A stretch of 64,000 nucleotides of DNA from Fomitopsis serialis (GCF_022376445.1 NW_025955015.1:1-64000); one strand, 5' to 3'; shown: positions 1-12,327, counted from the first letter of the stretch. Numbers and translations are program-made. The notes: a model not told the origin generated them from the sequence alone.

Positions 1-2647
1 TCTAAGCGCACGGACGCAGAGCCTATTCTTGCCCGGAGCCGAGCGAGCCTCCTCGCTCATATTTCCCTCCAAGGCCTTCTGCCGCGCGTCGGCCCCGAAG
101 GAAAGACCCTGGATCGCTCGCACTGGTGCGTTATTCTTGTATGCTCTGCCTGACGCTCCCACAGACCAGCCAGTCGGCTGCATCTCGGGGATTTACCACG
201 GTCAATGCCGCTGAGCTTGTGAACGACGATTGTCAAGTTGTAGATAATGTGCGACCTGAGGGACGCGGTGTTTCAACGCGGAACGTGCAGAGGCCGACCT
301 CGTAGACCTTGCGAGGATGCTGGGTACTCGGGTGGCAAGTGCCAACTCTGGCTGGTCCTCTTTCCTGAAGCTTGGAAGTTTACCTGGGAGCCGGTGAATG
401 CGTCGAACGAACGAAGATTCACATGCACAATCATACGTACGCGGCCCCCTTTTCTTCCCCACCATCAACAGACCGCGACGGCTTGCTCTGCGGTTATCGA
501 TTTCGTCGTATATTGCTCGGAGACGCCGCGGGGATAGTGAAACACCGACTCCTTCGACCCGGCTGTGATCCCCTCGTCGCAAATGATTCTCCTGCTTGCT
601 GCGCAAACTGCTACGAGAACTGCGTGAATACGTTGAACCTGCGACACGCTTTGCGCTGTTTGTTACCACATGCGTACGTGGGCATCGAATTCTTCCGTCC
701 TGCCCTTCCGAGTGTATCCAAGCCAATCAGCCACGCTCTGCCCCTCCAGATTCCAGAATCAAGAATGGCTGATAAGCCCAACTTCACCTTCCTCCATTCC
801 TGCACCATGCGCGTGCCGATCACGCGCGTTTCTTCCCTGTCTCTTCTCGAGCTGCTTGTATGCGCTTTCAGTACTCCTCAAGTGACCCGCTGCAAGACCT
901 ACCTTAACCACAGACCCAACTGCATACGCGGATGCGCCTCGCCCATTCTGATCACGTCCCTCCTGCACTCCTGCACAATCTCGGATTCTCAGCGACGATC
1001 GCCCCCGAATCATATCACCGCTTGGCTCGCCGATAAGCCTGTCCTTCTCGCCTTCCCGTCTTCTCCTGGTCATCTCCACTGTTGTCGCTTCATAAGGCGG
1101 GCCAGGGCGAGGGAAGCGCGTGGCCGTGCGTCCCTTGCGGCTGTATGCGGCGAGAGCAAGTACCGAGCTGAGACATGTCCAGATTGGTTTGGTTTGCGAC
1201 GTGCGCGGATGGGCGTTTCCGTTCTATGTAGGACCGGCGCTGGGTTCTGGCTGCGACGGCGCTGGAGGCGAAGATGGTGGGCGGCGCGTCGCGCTCTGCC
1301 GTACAGACTGGAATCCGTTGCTGCGAGGGAAAGCTGAGCCTGCGAAGTCGTCGTCTCTCCTGGACCCCACGCGATCCGAATTCGGGCGCCAGAAGGATCC
1401 CTACGTTCTGTGCGTGTCAATGGGGACGAGTGACGTCGTGCACCTTGTATGACTGGCACCCCGTCACGAAATACAAAGTCTAACACTAGCGGGGTTCGAT
1501 CTGGGGGCCCGGCGTTTGAATACCCGTCACATCTTGTCTGAAGACTGAAATCTTGGGCGCGGTGATGTACGGGCCACAGGCACATATTCTCGCTATGGTC
1601 AAGCTACTTCCGAGCCCCGAGTGCGTGCCAGTGACTTGAACGCAGCGAGGGTTTCGTTCGAGGGTTGAACGTTGAACGTTGAATCAGGGCAGTGTGCCTT
1701 GCGCTCGAGCGGGAATTCCGTACCAGCCAGCCTACCTTGGGTGGGTTCGCAGAAATGTGACACGGAGGGGGAGAGAAGAAAATCTCAGCCAGTTCCGAAA
1801 TGCGCCGGGGGAGGAAGAAAGACACAGGCAGCTCCGAGCACTTGCTTATATGCGTCGCCTTGCTCCTCCCGCAGCGTGAGCTGCGGTGTGCATCGCCTCG
1901 TTCGTCAAACTCGGGTTACAACTTGAAAGTGGGGAGCTGCGTGCGGCTGAGTATGGGCGCACGCAGCGTCCGGTGACGTCGGAGTCGTGCATTCCTTACT
2001 CTGCATGCCGGGGGATGGATCATTGAAATACTGACATGCTCAGCTCAGTCGAGTACGTCGGTGTTCTTGCATGCGCTCTTGTCCGCATGGCAGTACTTAC
2101 TTGTGTAATATTGGTAGGTAGTTGAATGTAGTACGTATGTAGGAGATGTCGATGAAGCTTTGAAGCACTGTATCATCCCCGGCCCGGTATCCCGTGGTAC
2201 CCGCGTTCGACATTCGTACGTTGACTTGGAGACCGACCACGACCATGATATAGACATGTACATGAAGCCCGACGTGCATATGTTCGATGTCGTCCTCCGT
2301 ATACCTGAGCTTGACCAATCGTGCTTTTCTTTGAATTCGTTCTGGTTATTCATCGCGAGCAACTGGTGGACGAATGTTCAGCGCGGTGCCTTTTCTGTCC
2401 AGATTTGTCGTGCTGTCCGTGGATGCTGGCCGTCTTAGTACCGCTCGCTCGTTGACGCATCTCTGCCCCACGGTCCCCGCTGCGTTCTCGCGCTCATGCA
2501 TAGTCTGTTTGACAGCAAGCTCCTCAGCCCCCTCGCTGTCCATCCTGGTGTTGTAAACCAAACTGCGTCGCCCAGGACTCGGAGCTTGTCCCTCGTAACC
2601 GCTTCACTACCCGAGTTGCCCAAGACGATACTTCAGTGGACTTGACC
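1..2647. other. Left edge, no gene recognised
   Basis: About 2.6 kb with no coding region I can support. The longest open frame (372-1337, +) opens at TTG rather than ATG, is low in recognisable motifs and has no intron pattern that would improve it. A short direct triplication of the hexamer-like word TTGAACG is seen near 1665-1685. The last few hundred bases presumably contain the promoter of the SurE gene that starts at 2648, but I see no clear TATA box there. Confidence 0.5.
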
Positions 2648-3851
2648 ATGTACCACCCGCTGGTAGCCCAGGCCGCGCTCGCGGTGTCTTTCCTTGCAGC
2701 GGCGACCGTACCTCGGAACCTCGTTCTCAGCAACGACGACGGATGGGCGACCGCGCAGATTCGCGCGCAATTCGATGCGTTGGTGGCTGCAGGCTATGAG
2801 GTGCGCCTGTCAATTCTTGTCACTGACAAGTTGATTGACATTCTGCGTGCGCAGGTGATCCTGTCCGCGCCCGCGCTGAACCAATCTGGCAAGGGGTCGC
2901 GCTCGAAGACGCCTTCGGTTCTCGACGAGCCATGTGAGTTCGATACGTGCCCCGTAGGCTCGCCTGCCGAAGGATTCAATGCGAGCGATCGTAAGTCGTT
3001 CACGTAGGGGGTATGATGTTCGTCCGAGGCTGACACTGTGCACAAGCGCGACTTAACTACGTGAATGCGTACCCGTGAGTGATGATTGCATGATATTTTG
3101 ATGGTACTCCTGAAGATAGTGTCACAAGGGTCGACGCGGCACGGTACGGAGTCCAAACGCTCTCGAGGCAATTCTTCGACGGGTCCAGCCCGGATTTCGT
3201 CGTCAGTGGACCGAACATTGGCCGTGAGTATCGTCGCAGCCCGACATCGCTCAGAGTTCCATCTAATCTTACGCACATAGTCAACGTCGGCATCTCCACG
3301 CAGTTCTCCGGAACAGTGTACGTCCATCTCGAAGCTACTTCCATACCCCGTACTGACCTTGCCCTACCAGCGGCGCCGCCGCCGAAGCCTCCAAGCTCGG
3401 CATCCCCGCCGTCGCCTTCTCCGGCGCGTCCGGGTCCCACGTCTCCTACACAACGCTCGTCTCCTCGCCCACCTCTACCTCTGCGCTCGCTGCGAACATC
3501 TACGCCAACCTCACCATCGACTTCCTCCGCGTCCTCTTCAACACGACCGCCTCGCCCCTCCTCCCGCCCGGCGTCATCCTGAACGTGAACTACCCCTCCG
3601 CCACGCGCTGCCCCGACCCCGCGGAATACCGCTGGGTGCTCGCGCGCAACCTGTGGAACCCGTTTGCGACGGACGTAGAGGTATGCGGGAGCGCGAGGCT
3701 GCCCACCGAGGCGGACGTGGTGGCAAATGAGGACGGGTGTTATGCGAGTGTGACGGTGATCAGCGCGACGACGAAGACGGACGTAGGGAGGGCGACGCAG
3801 GCGGCGATTGTCGAAAGCTTGGAAGGGTTGCCTCTGAGCTGTATGGATTGA
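2648..3851 (+). CDS. SurE-like secreted 5'-nucleotidase / acid phosphatase (copy 1)
   Basis: SurE-family enzymes are metal-dependent phosphatases acting on nucleoside monophosphates and other phosphomonoesters. This copy splices cleanly into about 300 residues over six exons; introns begin at 2801, 2991, about 3075, about 3223 and about 3318. Residues 1-20 are hydrophobic and resemble a signal peptide, so I infer export. The metal-binding motif NDDG is at residues 29-32. It is followed by NQSGKGS (the conserved Ser ligand region), SGPNIG (Asn ligand) and FSGTVGAA, in the normal order of the family. The C-terminal half carries NVNYPS and the cysteine-bearing block ending in PLSC. I chose ATG 2648 because it directly precedes the hydrophobic segment. 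It is the only intact copy on the + strand and shares the intron positions of the other three. I see no frameshift or stop. Confidence 0.92.
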
Positions 3852-4440
3852 GTCTGTGAGTGTGGAGGGCATTTCTTTTGGCTATGGCTGTGAGACCCCA
3901 TCGGGTTGTTTATCGCTAAATATTGAATGGTAGAATTGATGCGTTGCTTCTCGAGTTCGACGGCTGTTGGGCTTCAGCTTCATAACTCGTGTCATCTAGC
4001 AATCATCTGGCTGTCTGACGGCAAGTCCCACGCCTTTCGCAGTGCAACTCATCATCGGACCAGCAGCACTCGCCCAATCGAGTCGTAACGTTTCCGAAAG
4101 CGGAAGCGCCTGCGTCCAAGAGCGAAACCACTCCTTTACTGTATCGAAGATAAGTAGCACCGCGTGCGAGCTGCCAGGCTCGTATATACAGAGACAAGGG
4201 TTCGTTGTTCACGTTCAGGAAGGGGAATCCGTCGCCCTGAGGCCTGAACTTGAAGGGTGCTCATGCGGCTGATGTCCAATAGTTTCCTTTTTCGGTATCA
4301 TTCCTTCCCGATCTGTCACCTGTCCTCTCGCCTTCCACGCGTCACGTTTCTTTCGAATCTCCCACTCCCCGACGTCCCTCTCTCGCTCTTCTACTTTTTT
4401 ATCCCTCTTGCGCTTCCATGACTGGAGCTGTTCTCGCGTG

Positions 4441-4650
4441 TATAAATACAGGGCCGCCTCGCCCGTATCCCTATCGAATTCCCTCTCCCCTGTTCTCTCC
4501 TCTGGCGTTCTTCACTCGGCACTTCTGCGCGACAAGATGGTTCACGTGTGCAAGACAGTCGAGTAGCAAGTCTAGTAGAGCGTATTGAGACGCAATTCGA
4601 GCATAAGTAAGTTCTCCATTAGCTTCGGCGGCCTAACTACTCGTTGTAGA
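4441..4650 (+). promoter_or_regulatory. TATA box, pyrimidine tract and intron-like unit without a clear ORF
   Basis: TATAAATA at 4441-4448 follows about 120 bp rich in CTTT/CCC and precedes a C/T-rich stretch. About 160 bp downstream is a good intron signature: GTAAGT at about 4608, a CTAAC branch site and a TAG acceptor near 4649. This is the layout of a real promoter and first intron, but exon 1 contains only a nine-codon ORF (ATG at about 4535) and no frame downstream of the acceptor resembles a known protein. It could be a non-coding transcript, a decayed gene or a gene with frameshifts. The roughly 190-residue open frame downstream (4585-5157) has no family features. Confidence 0.35.
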
Positions 4651-5124
4651 CTACCACCGTCGTCCTTCGCCGAGCCCTACATCCAACTTCGACTCCTCGA
4701 CCTCCCTGCATCAGGACGAGCGCGTGTGTCGTGTTTGTCGTTGCCACGCACGCAATCCCTCCGACATCGTATATCGTATACGCAGATGGGCACGTCTCGG
4801 CGCCAGCAGCCCCCTCTCGCAGCACCTTCAACCTACTTCCCCGTGGGGCTATATAGCCTCTGCATCGACATGGTATGGCTATGCCTCATTGCAAGCTGCA
4901 TCGCGGTGCGCATCGACCGACATCTGGCCACCACTCATGCATCCATAACTGAGCCCAGTGCACACGAACACTGTCATGAGGCCAGCACGCCGCACATCTA
5001 CCGGACGATACTGTATGAGACACCACGAGTACGCCCCTTCGTATTCACGTATTCGTTTCTACATACCGACGGTCCCTCCTCGACACCTGCATCGTCAGCG
5101 GCCGAGAGAGAAGCTAGTGATCCG

Positions 5125-5207
5125 GAGATAGAGTCGAAGTCCGTCAAAAAAGTGTAGCGCTCGCGATCGCCACACTTTTTTGACAGAACTTCGACTCTGC
5201 TTATCTC
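5125..5207. repeat. Long inverted repeat (hairpin), arms about 31-36 nt
   Basis: Left arm 5125-5155 and right arm 5172-5207 are inverted copies sharing the core words GAGTCGAAGT and GTCAAAAAAGTGT, with small indels between them. The 16-base loop is itself palindromic at its centre (GCGATCGC). No gene spans it convincingly. It could be the abutting ends of a small terminal-inverted-repeat element, a remnant MITE or a transcription-terminating hairpin; the sequence alone does not decide. Confidence 0.8.
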
Positions 5208-5804
5208 TGGAAGGTCCTTACGGGCAACGATACTGCGTGCAAGATCCGCTCACTAAAACCCCATTCGCGTCTAACGGCCTATGCGGGATTTGAACAGGCT
5301 TGGCCAGTGGACCGTTCGAGGTGAATACGACTGCCTCACGCGTCCTGTCCATCGTACTGAATAGACCATACATAGTCACTCGAGGCTACCATTCCCGGGG
5401 CCATTCTACGGGTGCCATTCACGCAGACGGTCGACGGGGATTCAGGGGCACGCGAATGGATCTTGGATCGGCGGCGCGTGTCGATGTCGTAGTACCTCCT
5501 GTTGTCGAACGCCTCGCGCATACCTATCGGTGTAACGAGCCTCTACGCGATCACTTCGGCGCGCCTCCCTCGTGAACAGAGCTATTGCTCTTGTCGCGCG
5601 CTATGCGTGGTGATGCCCGGGCCCGAGTCGATCTACGTGGCCCTTGCTGGTTCTTGGAAACGCAGATCTCGCTCCTCTCCATCCTTCCGGGCTACCCGAC
5701 TCAGCAGCCGTGTGGAACGCTCCACTTATATTCTTCGGTCGGCGACGAAGCGCTGAGCAGGAGCACGCCCTACTCTCGATGCCATCTTGTGACATCCGTC
5801 TGTC

Positions 5805-6243
5805 GCTCACTCTCCGGCTCCGAGGTCTCCTATACCACCCTCGACAACGATCCAACCGCATCCTCGACTGAGGCCGCCTGGATCTACTCCGCACTGGTCG
5901 TCCACTACACCCAAGCCCTCTACGCTGTCGATAGCGATCTGCTCCTATTCCGGGCATCATTGTATCCGTGAACTTCCCGTCCATCGACAACTGCTCAGAC
6001 GCAAGCGACTACCAGTGGGTACTGTCGAGAAACCTGTGGGATCCCTTCGCGTCGGACTTTGCGGCGTGCTCGTCCGATGGCTCCGTCTTGCCGACGGAGA
6101 GCGACGTCGTGGGCGCTGCGGGGTGCTGTGATAGCGTGACTGTCCTCAATGCAACTTCGAAGACGGACGTGGATGCGGATTATCAGGGAGAGGTATATAG
6201 CATACTGCGCGAGCTGCCGTTTACCTGTCTGCCGAGTTCTTGA
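5805..6243 (+). pseudogene. 5'-truncated SurE copy (copy 2), near-duplicate of copy 4
   Basis: From about 5805 the sequence matches the last exon of the SurE gene at 18741-19952, but in the opposite orientation. The shared part begins at SGSEVSYTTL and runs to the stop at 6241-6243. The last 73 residues differ from copy 4 at only five positions that I can see. The signal peptide, the NDDG metal site and the SGPN segment are absent upstream. A single-base loss near 5950 shifts the frame inside the LLPPG segment. It therefore cannot make a SurE enzyme. Similarity to copy 4 continues for about 30 bases past the stop, so the duplication was of genomic DNA, not of a coding exon alone. I infer a recent inverted segmental duplication that captured only the 3' end. 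Confidence 0.85.
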
Positions 6244-6732
6244 ACAGGGAACTTGAAGCATCGGAATGAAATTGCTCTGGCGTTTGTGTTTTTAGTAGGA
6301 GGTTCTTGCGATCGATGTTTTGGGGGCTGAGCCAGTATTTCTGAGGCCCGAGTCGACGCAGACTAGAGTTATCACCGTGGTATGAAAATATTTGCATTTG
6401 CGGCTACGGCGATTATCACAGTAAGTTGTGAATGGTACGTACGCCGTGCAGACACTAAACGGGGACGACCGTACGTATGGCCTGTACGTACACGTAGTAA
6501 GTAGTATGGGCGCCTAAATAGAGTAGTAGCAGTTAGCGGAGATTGCCGAAACCGGCAACATAGCGCCAAGCCGACTTAGACCTCGCATACTTCCCTCCTC
6601 CAGCTCCTCATCCTCCTCGTCTTCCTCGTCGTCGACCTTCCTTCGACTCAGGTGCGATAATCTCGCTAACTATTCTCGAAATTGGAAGCCTCCGTTTACA
6701 TTTGAGAACGAACAGTAGAGCATACAGGACCA
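6244..6732. other. Intergenic; presumed kelch-gene promoter
   Basis: About 490 bp without a coding feature. It should hold the promoter and 5' leader of the kelch gene at 6733. A CT/TC-rich run with repeated CCTC words (6595-6640) resembles the pyrimidine-rich tracts found just upstream of fungal transcription starts. No TATA box was seen. Confidence 0.4.
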
Positions 6733-8446
6733 ATGCCTGCGCCTGAAAGCTGGGCGGCCATCGACTCGCCGCGCGTCGGGACTTTGAGCGAAGTTTCTGA
6801 AGATAGTATTAGTGTCGTGTCAGTGCCAGGACGAGGAAGCCCGGGGCCGAGGTCGCCATATTATCATGCCGCGTTATCAGGTTCAACATCCACTTTCAAA
6901 GCACCGGCGGCGGCTACACTCAGCACGACCAGCCTCGGTACGGCCATGACGAGCACCTCGTCGCGCACTCCAGCTGGACCAAGGAGTCCCTCCGTTACGG
7001 TACGCCCAGCAACATCACGATCTGCTAGCGACACGAGTTCGAATGCAGCGAACGGCCGAAGTACCCCTGCGGTGCGTGGCCCTGGGACGCCGAGGCCAGA
7101 GTCTCCCGTGCCCTCGAAGGGCAAGGAGAGGGATGGAGAGAAGGAGAGAGAGGGTCAGAGGGAAAAGCCGAGAGACAGAGAGAGGGACAGAGAGAAAGGG
7201 AGGGACCGAACAGGGAGAAATACGAAGAGCGTTGCGAACGCGGGTCCCCCAGTACCCCGGATCCGGAATACGCCTCACCTCCCACACGCAAAAGATGTCG
7301 AGTTTGCGCCGGCGACGCTCATGTACTGGAGTCGCGCGCCAGTATATGGCTTTCTTCCGCAACATGGTGTACGCGCGCACAGCGTGACACTCGTCGACAA
7401 CGTCGCATGGCTGTTCGGCGGGTGCGACGAGAAGGGCTGTTGGCGGGACATCTATCTGTTCAACACCGGTGCGTCTGCTTCTATGTTACGCGCACAGTGA
7501 TTGAGCGAGGGCCGCAAGTGCAGAGACGATGCAGTGGTCCCATCCACAGATGGTCGGCGACATCCCGCCTCCATGCCGCGCGCACACCGCAACACTGGTG
7601 GACCGGCGAATCGTGGTGTTCGGCGGAGGCGAAGGCCCCGCATACTACAATGATGTATACGTGCTCGACACAGTCAGTCGGCGGTGGACGCACAAGGTCT
7701 TCCCAGATGACACACCGCTGCCGCCGCCTCGGCGTGCGCACACGGCGGTGCTTCACAAGGGGAAGGTGTGGGTGTTCGGCGGGGGAAATGGGATGGAGGC
7801 TCTGAACGATCTGTGGACACTCGACTGCAGCGGATCCACGGAACGGATGCGGTGGGAGCATGTCGAGACGCGGGGACGGAAGCCGATGCCTCGTGGGTAC
7901 CACACTTCGAACCTTGTCGGGAACGTGATGGTCGTCATCGGTGGGAGTGACGGGCGCGAGTGTTTCTCGGACATCTGGTGCCTCAACCTCGGTGCGTGCT
8001 CACTCTCTCAGGCGTCGGTGCGCGCCCTGACCTCTGGCGCTAGATACACTCTGGTGGAGTCAGCCGAAGCTCGAGACCTCGTACCGCCGCTTGTCGCACA
8101 CGTCGACGCAGGTCGGCTCGTATCTGTTCATCATGGGTGGTCACGACGGTAGCCAGTACACGTCCGAACTGCTCCTATTCAACCTCGGTGCGTTTCGCGT
8201 AGTCCCCATGCCAATAGCCGCCGCTGACGTATTGCATATGTTGCAGTTGCATTGAGCTTCGAGCCGCGTACGACGGCGGGAAAGCCGCCCTCGCCGCGCG
8301 GGTACCACGTCTCCTTCCTCGCGGACAGCCGGCTGTTCATCTTCGGGGGCTTCAACGGGAACGAGGTATTCGACGACGTGCACCTGCTCGACCTCGCCGG
8401 CGCCGCATACCTGCCACAGGTGACGAGCTTCCGCATAGACGTCTGA
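6733..8446 (+). CDS. Kelch-repeat protein with disordered N-terminus
   Basis: Four exons give an intact protein of about 500 residues. The first 170 residues are low-complexity (Ser/Pro/Thr, then a strongly charged stretch of ERDRE-type repeats around residues 130-165) and probably disordered. From about residue 190 there are at least five kelch blades, each with the hallmark double glycine after a hydrophobic run: WLFGGC, VVFGGG, WVFGGG, VVIGGS, FIMGGH and FIFGGF. Splice sites are textbook: GTGCGT at 7469, GTGCGT after AACCTCG near 7993 and again near 8188. A kelch propeller is a protein-interaction scaffold; fungal relatives act in cell polarity and signalling, but I cannot name an orthologue. 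The C-terminus ends in a conserved-looking block, AAYLPQVTSF. No frameshift was found. Confidence 0.9.
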
Positions 8447-11400
8447 TATTATACAGGGAGGCTGCTGCTTACGCTATTACACGCGGCGCCTTACACTGGG
8501 GCTCGGGCGTTAATTATGCTGTTCGTTCGGTCGTTGTATATATACCACAGTAAGGGCAGTCATAATCTCTGTTGTAACTGACTTGTTGGTCCGTTCAAAT
8601 CTTGTGCATGCAGCGTTCGTGTGATTTCGCGAGGTGCACTTTCCCGACCTCCACCGTGTTCTACCAGACGTGCTGTGCTAATCATTGCTAACTTTCGTCA
8701 ATTCGTGCCGTTGACCGCGTGGGCCCGCTCTGGTGAGTACAACCTACGGACGCTTCCCTCACTTCCGGTGCTTGCACATCCTGACCAACCCCTGAGCAGT
8801 TATGCACCTCAACCGCAGATAACTCAGCAATTTGCAGTCAGTGGAAATAGCAGAGCGGCATTGGAACGACCGTACACAAGCCACCACCAGGGTGGCTGAA
8901 CCCTGACCCCGATCCGATCACATTGCGCAGTCAGCCGCAGTCGTTCGAGCCGTTTGGCTTTCTCCAAGCTTTCCCCACCCAGATCTACTTCCGCAGCGAG
9001 GAAATCGTGTGCTGCGAGATGCCATCTCAAAAGGTAATTTTTTTCCAGTCCGAGTCTCGAAGGCGGTCCCGTGCGCTTGGTGTCGTCGGAAGGTGGTAAG
9101 TTCGCTGGACAGTAGGCATTATTGTGATACTACCAATTGTAGTGCGAACGTCCGCGTCTCGTCGTGACGCCTTCTGTTCTCTCTTTCTCGAGGACACGGA
9201 GGGATGTCACGAGCACCTGGATGGTATCACTCGTCCTCTGCGGTACGTTCTCTTCGGGCACCTTCTCCGCGCACAAATTTCGACCATACCTGCAGAACGA
9301 TCAGTCCATCTGATAAATCCGAGCGATAGAAGACCGTGAAAACCCTTGAGCTAGCGACCACTTGTCACCGTGGCCAGAGCGACTTCATCAAGTTCGTTTG
9401 TTAACCCTCGGAGCGCTGGCGTGGTTGCTTCCGTTCTGCGCTGCAGGTGCGATTGCATTGCGCAAGTGCTTGAATGCAATAACAAACGGGAAGATGGGAT
9501 GGACACAGTTTCTCAGCGAAGCATCCACCTGGGGTTGGCAACCCCCCGCGAGTAACTTACGACATGAGTACGACTATGTATGCAAGTTGTGAGCGCCGTA
9601 GAATGCTGCGTCCGATCTGATCACCCTCCGCAGTCAACTCTCAGGGGCCCTTCCCACACCCGATACACACTCCGCAGCGAGGTGCGTGCAACTCGCAGGC
9701 TCGAGACAAAGCTGTGCTCTCAGTCGAGTCTCGAGGACAGACAAGTGAACCAGCTGTACGATCCTCGGAATGGTTGCCAGTTCGTGGTCAGTGTCTAGGT
9801 GACGGTGAGGGCTGTTTGTTTGTTCATCATTCAGATGCGCTCGTTGAAACCGTTGGCAGATGCGGATGAAGGCCGACAGTGCGGATGATCGTCCGCTGGA
9901 TGTTCGCAGGCCTATACTAATGGGTCAGTACGTGCTGAAAGCACGTGACACGTTGACGGGTCGGTCAGCTCAGGACTCCACGCCCGTCGCCCGACCAGGA
10001 GTGTGGTACAGTGATGTTGGCTACCATCGAGCAGTGAGCAGAGAACTTGCCGCAACGCGTCCCAACACGTCCGGTGTGTATGATCAATTGGTGGCTATTG
10101 ACGGTAGTACGGTGGTTCGAGCGTCCACTGACTTGACAGTGCGCAATAGGTAGGGACTATGTATCTCGCCTAGGTTACAGTTGACGTCCGTGAGTGCAGT
10201 CGTCTGGTCGCTCGTTCGTGCGCCGTCGGACAAGACCGTCTGCAAACGCGGAGGGGTATTCTCTGGCCGGAGCGATGAGGAGGCGACGCGTGGGGACCGG
10301 TGGCTCGTCTATGGGAGAGACCGTGCGGAGAGACTAAGTATCACGACGGCCAGGCCAGGATGCATGAGAGCACTCTATGCGCTACCGCTGCGTTACCGGC
10401 GGCGTCCTTCAGTTGTAACTTATCTGGTGAGTAGGACGCTTCTCCGTTATCTGATAACACGCACAACGTTACCTCCATCCAGCTTCCTTCATCCTTCGCA
10501 CGTACGTCCAAATGCATGCTCCGATTCGTGTCAGACTCATCACCGCCAGCTGCTCAGATCGCATTGTAGTGATGACAACGACTGGATAATGCAAATGGCA
10601 TGCTGAAGGTTCGTTCTGAGCGGGCATTCTGTTCCATGAACCCCGTGTTGTGAAGAGCAGACAAGTGTGCCATTCCGAGGCGTGTACGCTCGGTATTGAA
10701 CGACATGCCTGCGTCACGTTGCCCTCGGCAACGACGGTCGGACAGCCGCACGGAAGATGCGTGTCCTGCAGCTTTAAGGTAAGTACATATCCATTGACTA
10801 AGTAGTACACGGCCAGCGAACCGAGTACACGCAGACTGCAGTCTCGGGCGAGCGCCAGCTCTGACCGAGAGTGCAGTGCGTCTGATCTGAGCGCGTTTGG
10901 GCGGGTCTGATCCGCGCTTGCTCACCTGTAGTACCACTTTTGGCTCGCGAGCTGGGCTGTACGATGGTAGAAACGAGGCGTCGTTCCTCGTCTGGGTGTG
11001 CATGTCAGGAAGTGCGAGCTAGCGACGGTGGAGCCGCTTTGGAGCCGTTCGAAGTTCTCGACCATATCAACTGTATGGTTCTTGATCTTCGCAATCGTTT
11101 ACAGTGTTCGAATAGTACCCTCAGCAGCCGCATCTGCAACCACCGCCTTCCGACATGTCTGGCTGCTGCCCAACGGGGGATGCTGAAGCAGCACAACGCG
11201 GATGACGAGGCTCGGACGTTGCGTCGGCCATCAATGCATCAAGGCGAGGTCCGACTCGGAGGATTGAAGGTGCCTGAGCACTTGGTTGCCTTGGCTAGAT
11301 CACATTTCGCCCGGGCATCGCGGTCTCGGTTCGTTGCTCAACCGACGCCTCGGACGCTAAATATAGCGCAACTCAGCGGCGACATTCTCCCGCCTGTCCA

Positions 11401-12300
11401 TCGCCAGAAAAGTACATCGACGCGAACCAAACCATCGCCCTCCGCCGCAACTATCGCAGTTCTTGACTTGACAGAATATATTTTGGTCCTGGTTACGAAC
11501 TGCTGAGATGAGATGTTCCTTGGAATGGATTCGGAGATGCCTGGACTGTCGCGTGAGATGGTGATCCGTGGTCGCTGACAGCTCGGCGGGCTCGCGCAGA
11601 CAGAAAGTGTTCAGGATGCTGTCCCACCCCGCACAGGCAGTGCTCGGGGCCGGCGATATGCTGGCAGAGAGCCTGCAGATCGCATACAAATTTAGGACGA
11701 AGGCTGCGGGGCAGACGGAGGGTGAACTTTGCACTCTGTGTGCTCCCATGCGCCCACACACGCGCACGACGCGCCCCACGCTTGCTGGCGGCCGGCGCGA
11801 GCTCTACATACGCGTGCCTCGGCGGCACTGAGACGTCCGGGGGATATGATTGGCTCTGTTCGTCGCCGTTGTGCAGCGAAGACGAGTCTCCCGTCGCGGG
11901 GGAGATTGAGCGGTGGCATGAGAGGGGGAGGCCCAATCAGGGCAGCCTCCTCGAGATCAGATGCTATGCCGAAAAAGGCGACATGTGCTGTCTCCTTTTT
12001 CCTATCGCGGGGTGGATCCGATGCGCCTTGCCTCGACAGTGAATCATTGTCTCGAGTGGCCACCGTTGGACGGTGGACACCCACAGGAGTGTTATTGTAC
12101 ACGTAGGGCTCAATTACGGTAGGCTCGGGCGCATTGCGAACAAAGCGGGCCGCCGAGATTGTCGTGACGACGGAGGTCGCACAGAAGTTCTGGCCAGAAG
12201 GTGGTTGGCACGGCAATCCAGATCGCACTTGATTCGGTGGACGATTATCAGCCAGTCATATGCGCAGGGCGAAATGATTGGAACGCGGTCGCTCGCTTGT
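8447..12300. other. 3.8 kb without a recognisable gene
   Basis: I could not assemble any protein here. The longer open frames (for example 10940-11506 and the minus-strand frame at 11692-12228) have no motifs, most lack an ATG in a sensible place, and they overlap in several frames at once as chance frames in GC-rich DNA do. The only internal structure I see is an imperfect duplication (separate entry). The right end is presumably the upstream region of the secreted-protein gene at 12549. Confidence 0.45.
8905..9745. repeat. Imperfect direct duplication, about 150 bp, 700 bp apart
   Basis: Segments at about 8905-9065 and about 9615-9740 share several words in the same order: CCGATC.GATCAC, CCGCAGCGAGG, GCGCAGTCA/CCGCAGTCA, and CGAGTCTCGA. 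Identity is patchy, so this is an old duplication or two degenerate copies of a repeat family. No coding potential is evident. Confidence 0.45.
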
Positions 12301-12327
12301 GCGGAGAGCTCAGGCCCGAGACGACAA

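Noticed and set aside
372..1337. Long plus-strand open frame (about 320 codons)
   Set aside because: It opens at TTG, not ATG, has no motif, signal or intron logic, and overlaps several equally long frames on both strands, as expected by chance in GC-rich DNA.
3057..3872. 271-codon minus-strand frame opposite SurE copy 1
   Set aside because: Shadow frame caused by codon bias of the SurE exons; the plus strand has the complete SurE motif set.
4585..5157. 190-codon open frame downstream of the TATA/intron unit
   Set aside because: No ATG at its start, composition is not protein-like, and it runs into the hairpin. A CRVCRC word in another frame suggested a RING-CH domain, but the remaining ligands are absent.
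5281..5300. tRNA T-loop-like word on the minus strand (TTCAAATCCCGC)
   Set aside because: The T-stem does not pair, and no D-arm, anticodon arm or acceptor stem could be built around it.
10940..11506. 188-codon plus-strand frame in the gene-poor region
   Set aside because: No recognisable motif, no plausible exon partners, and similar-length frames occur on the opposite strand.
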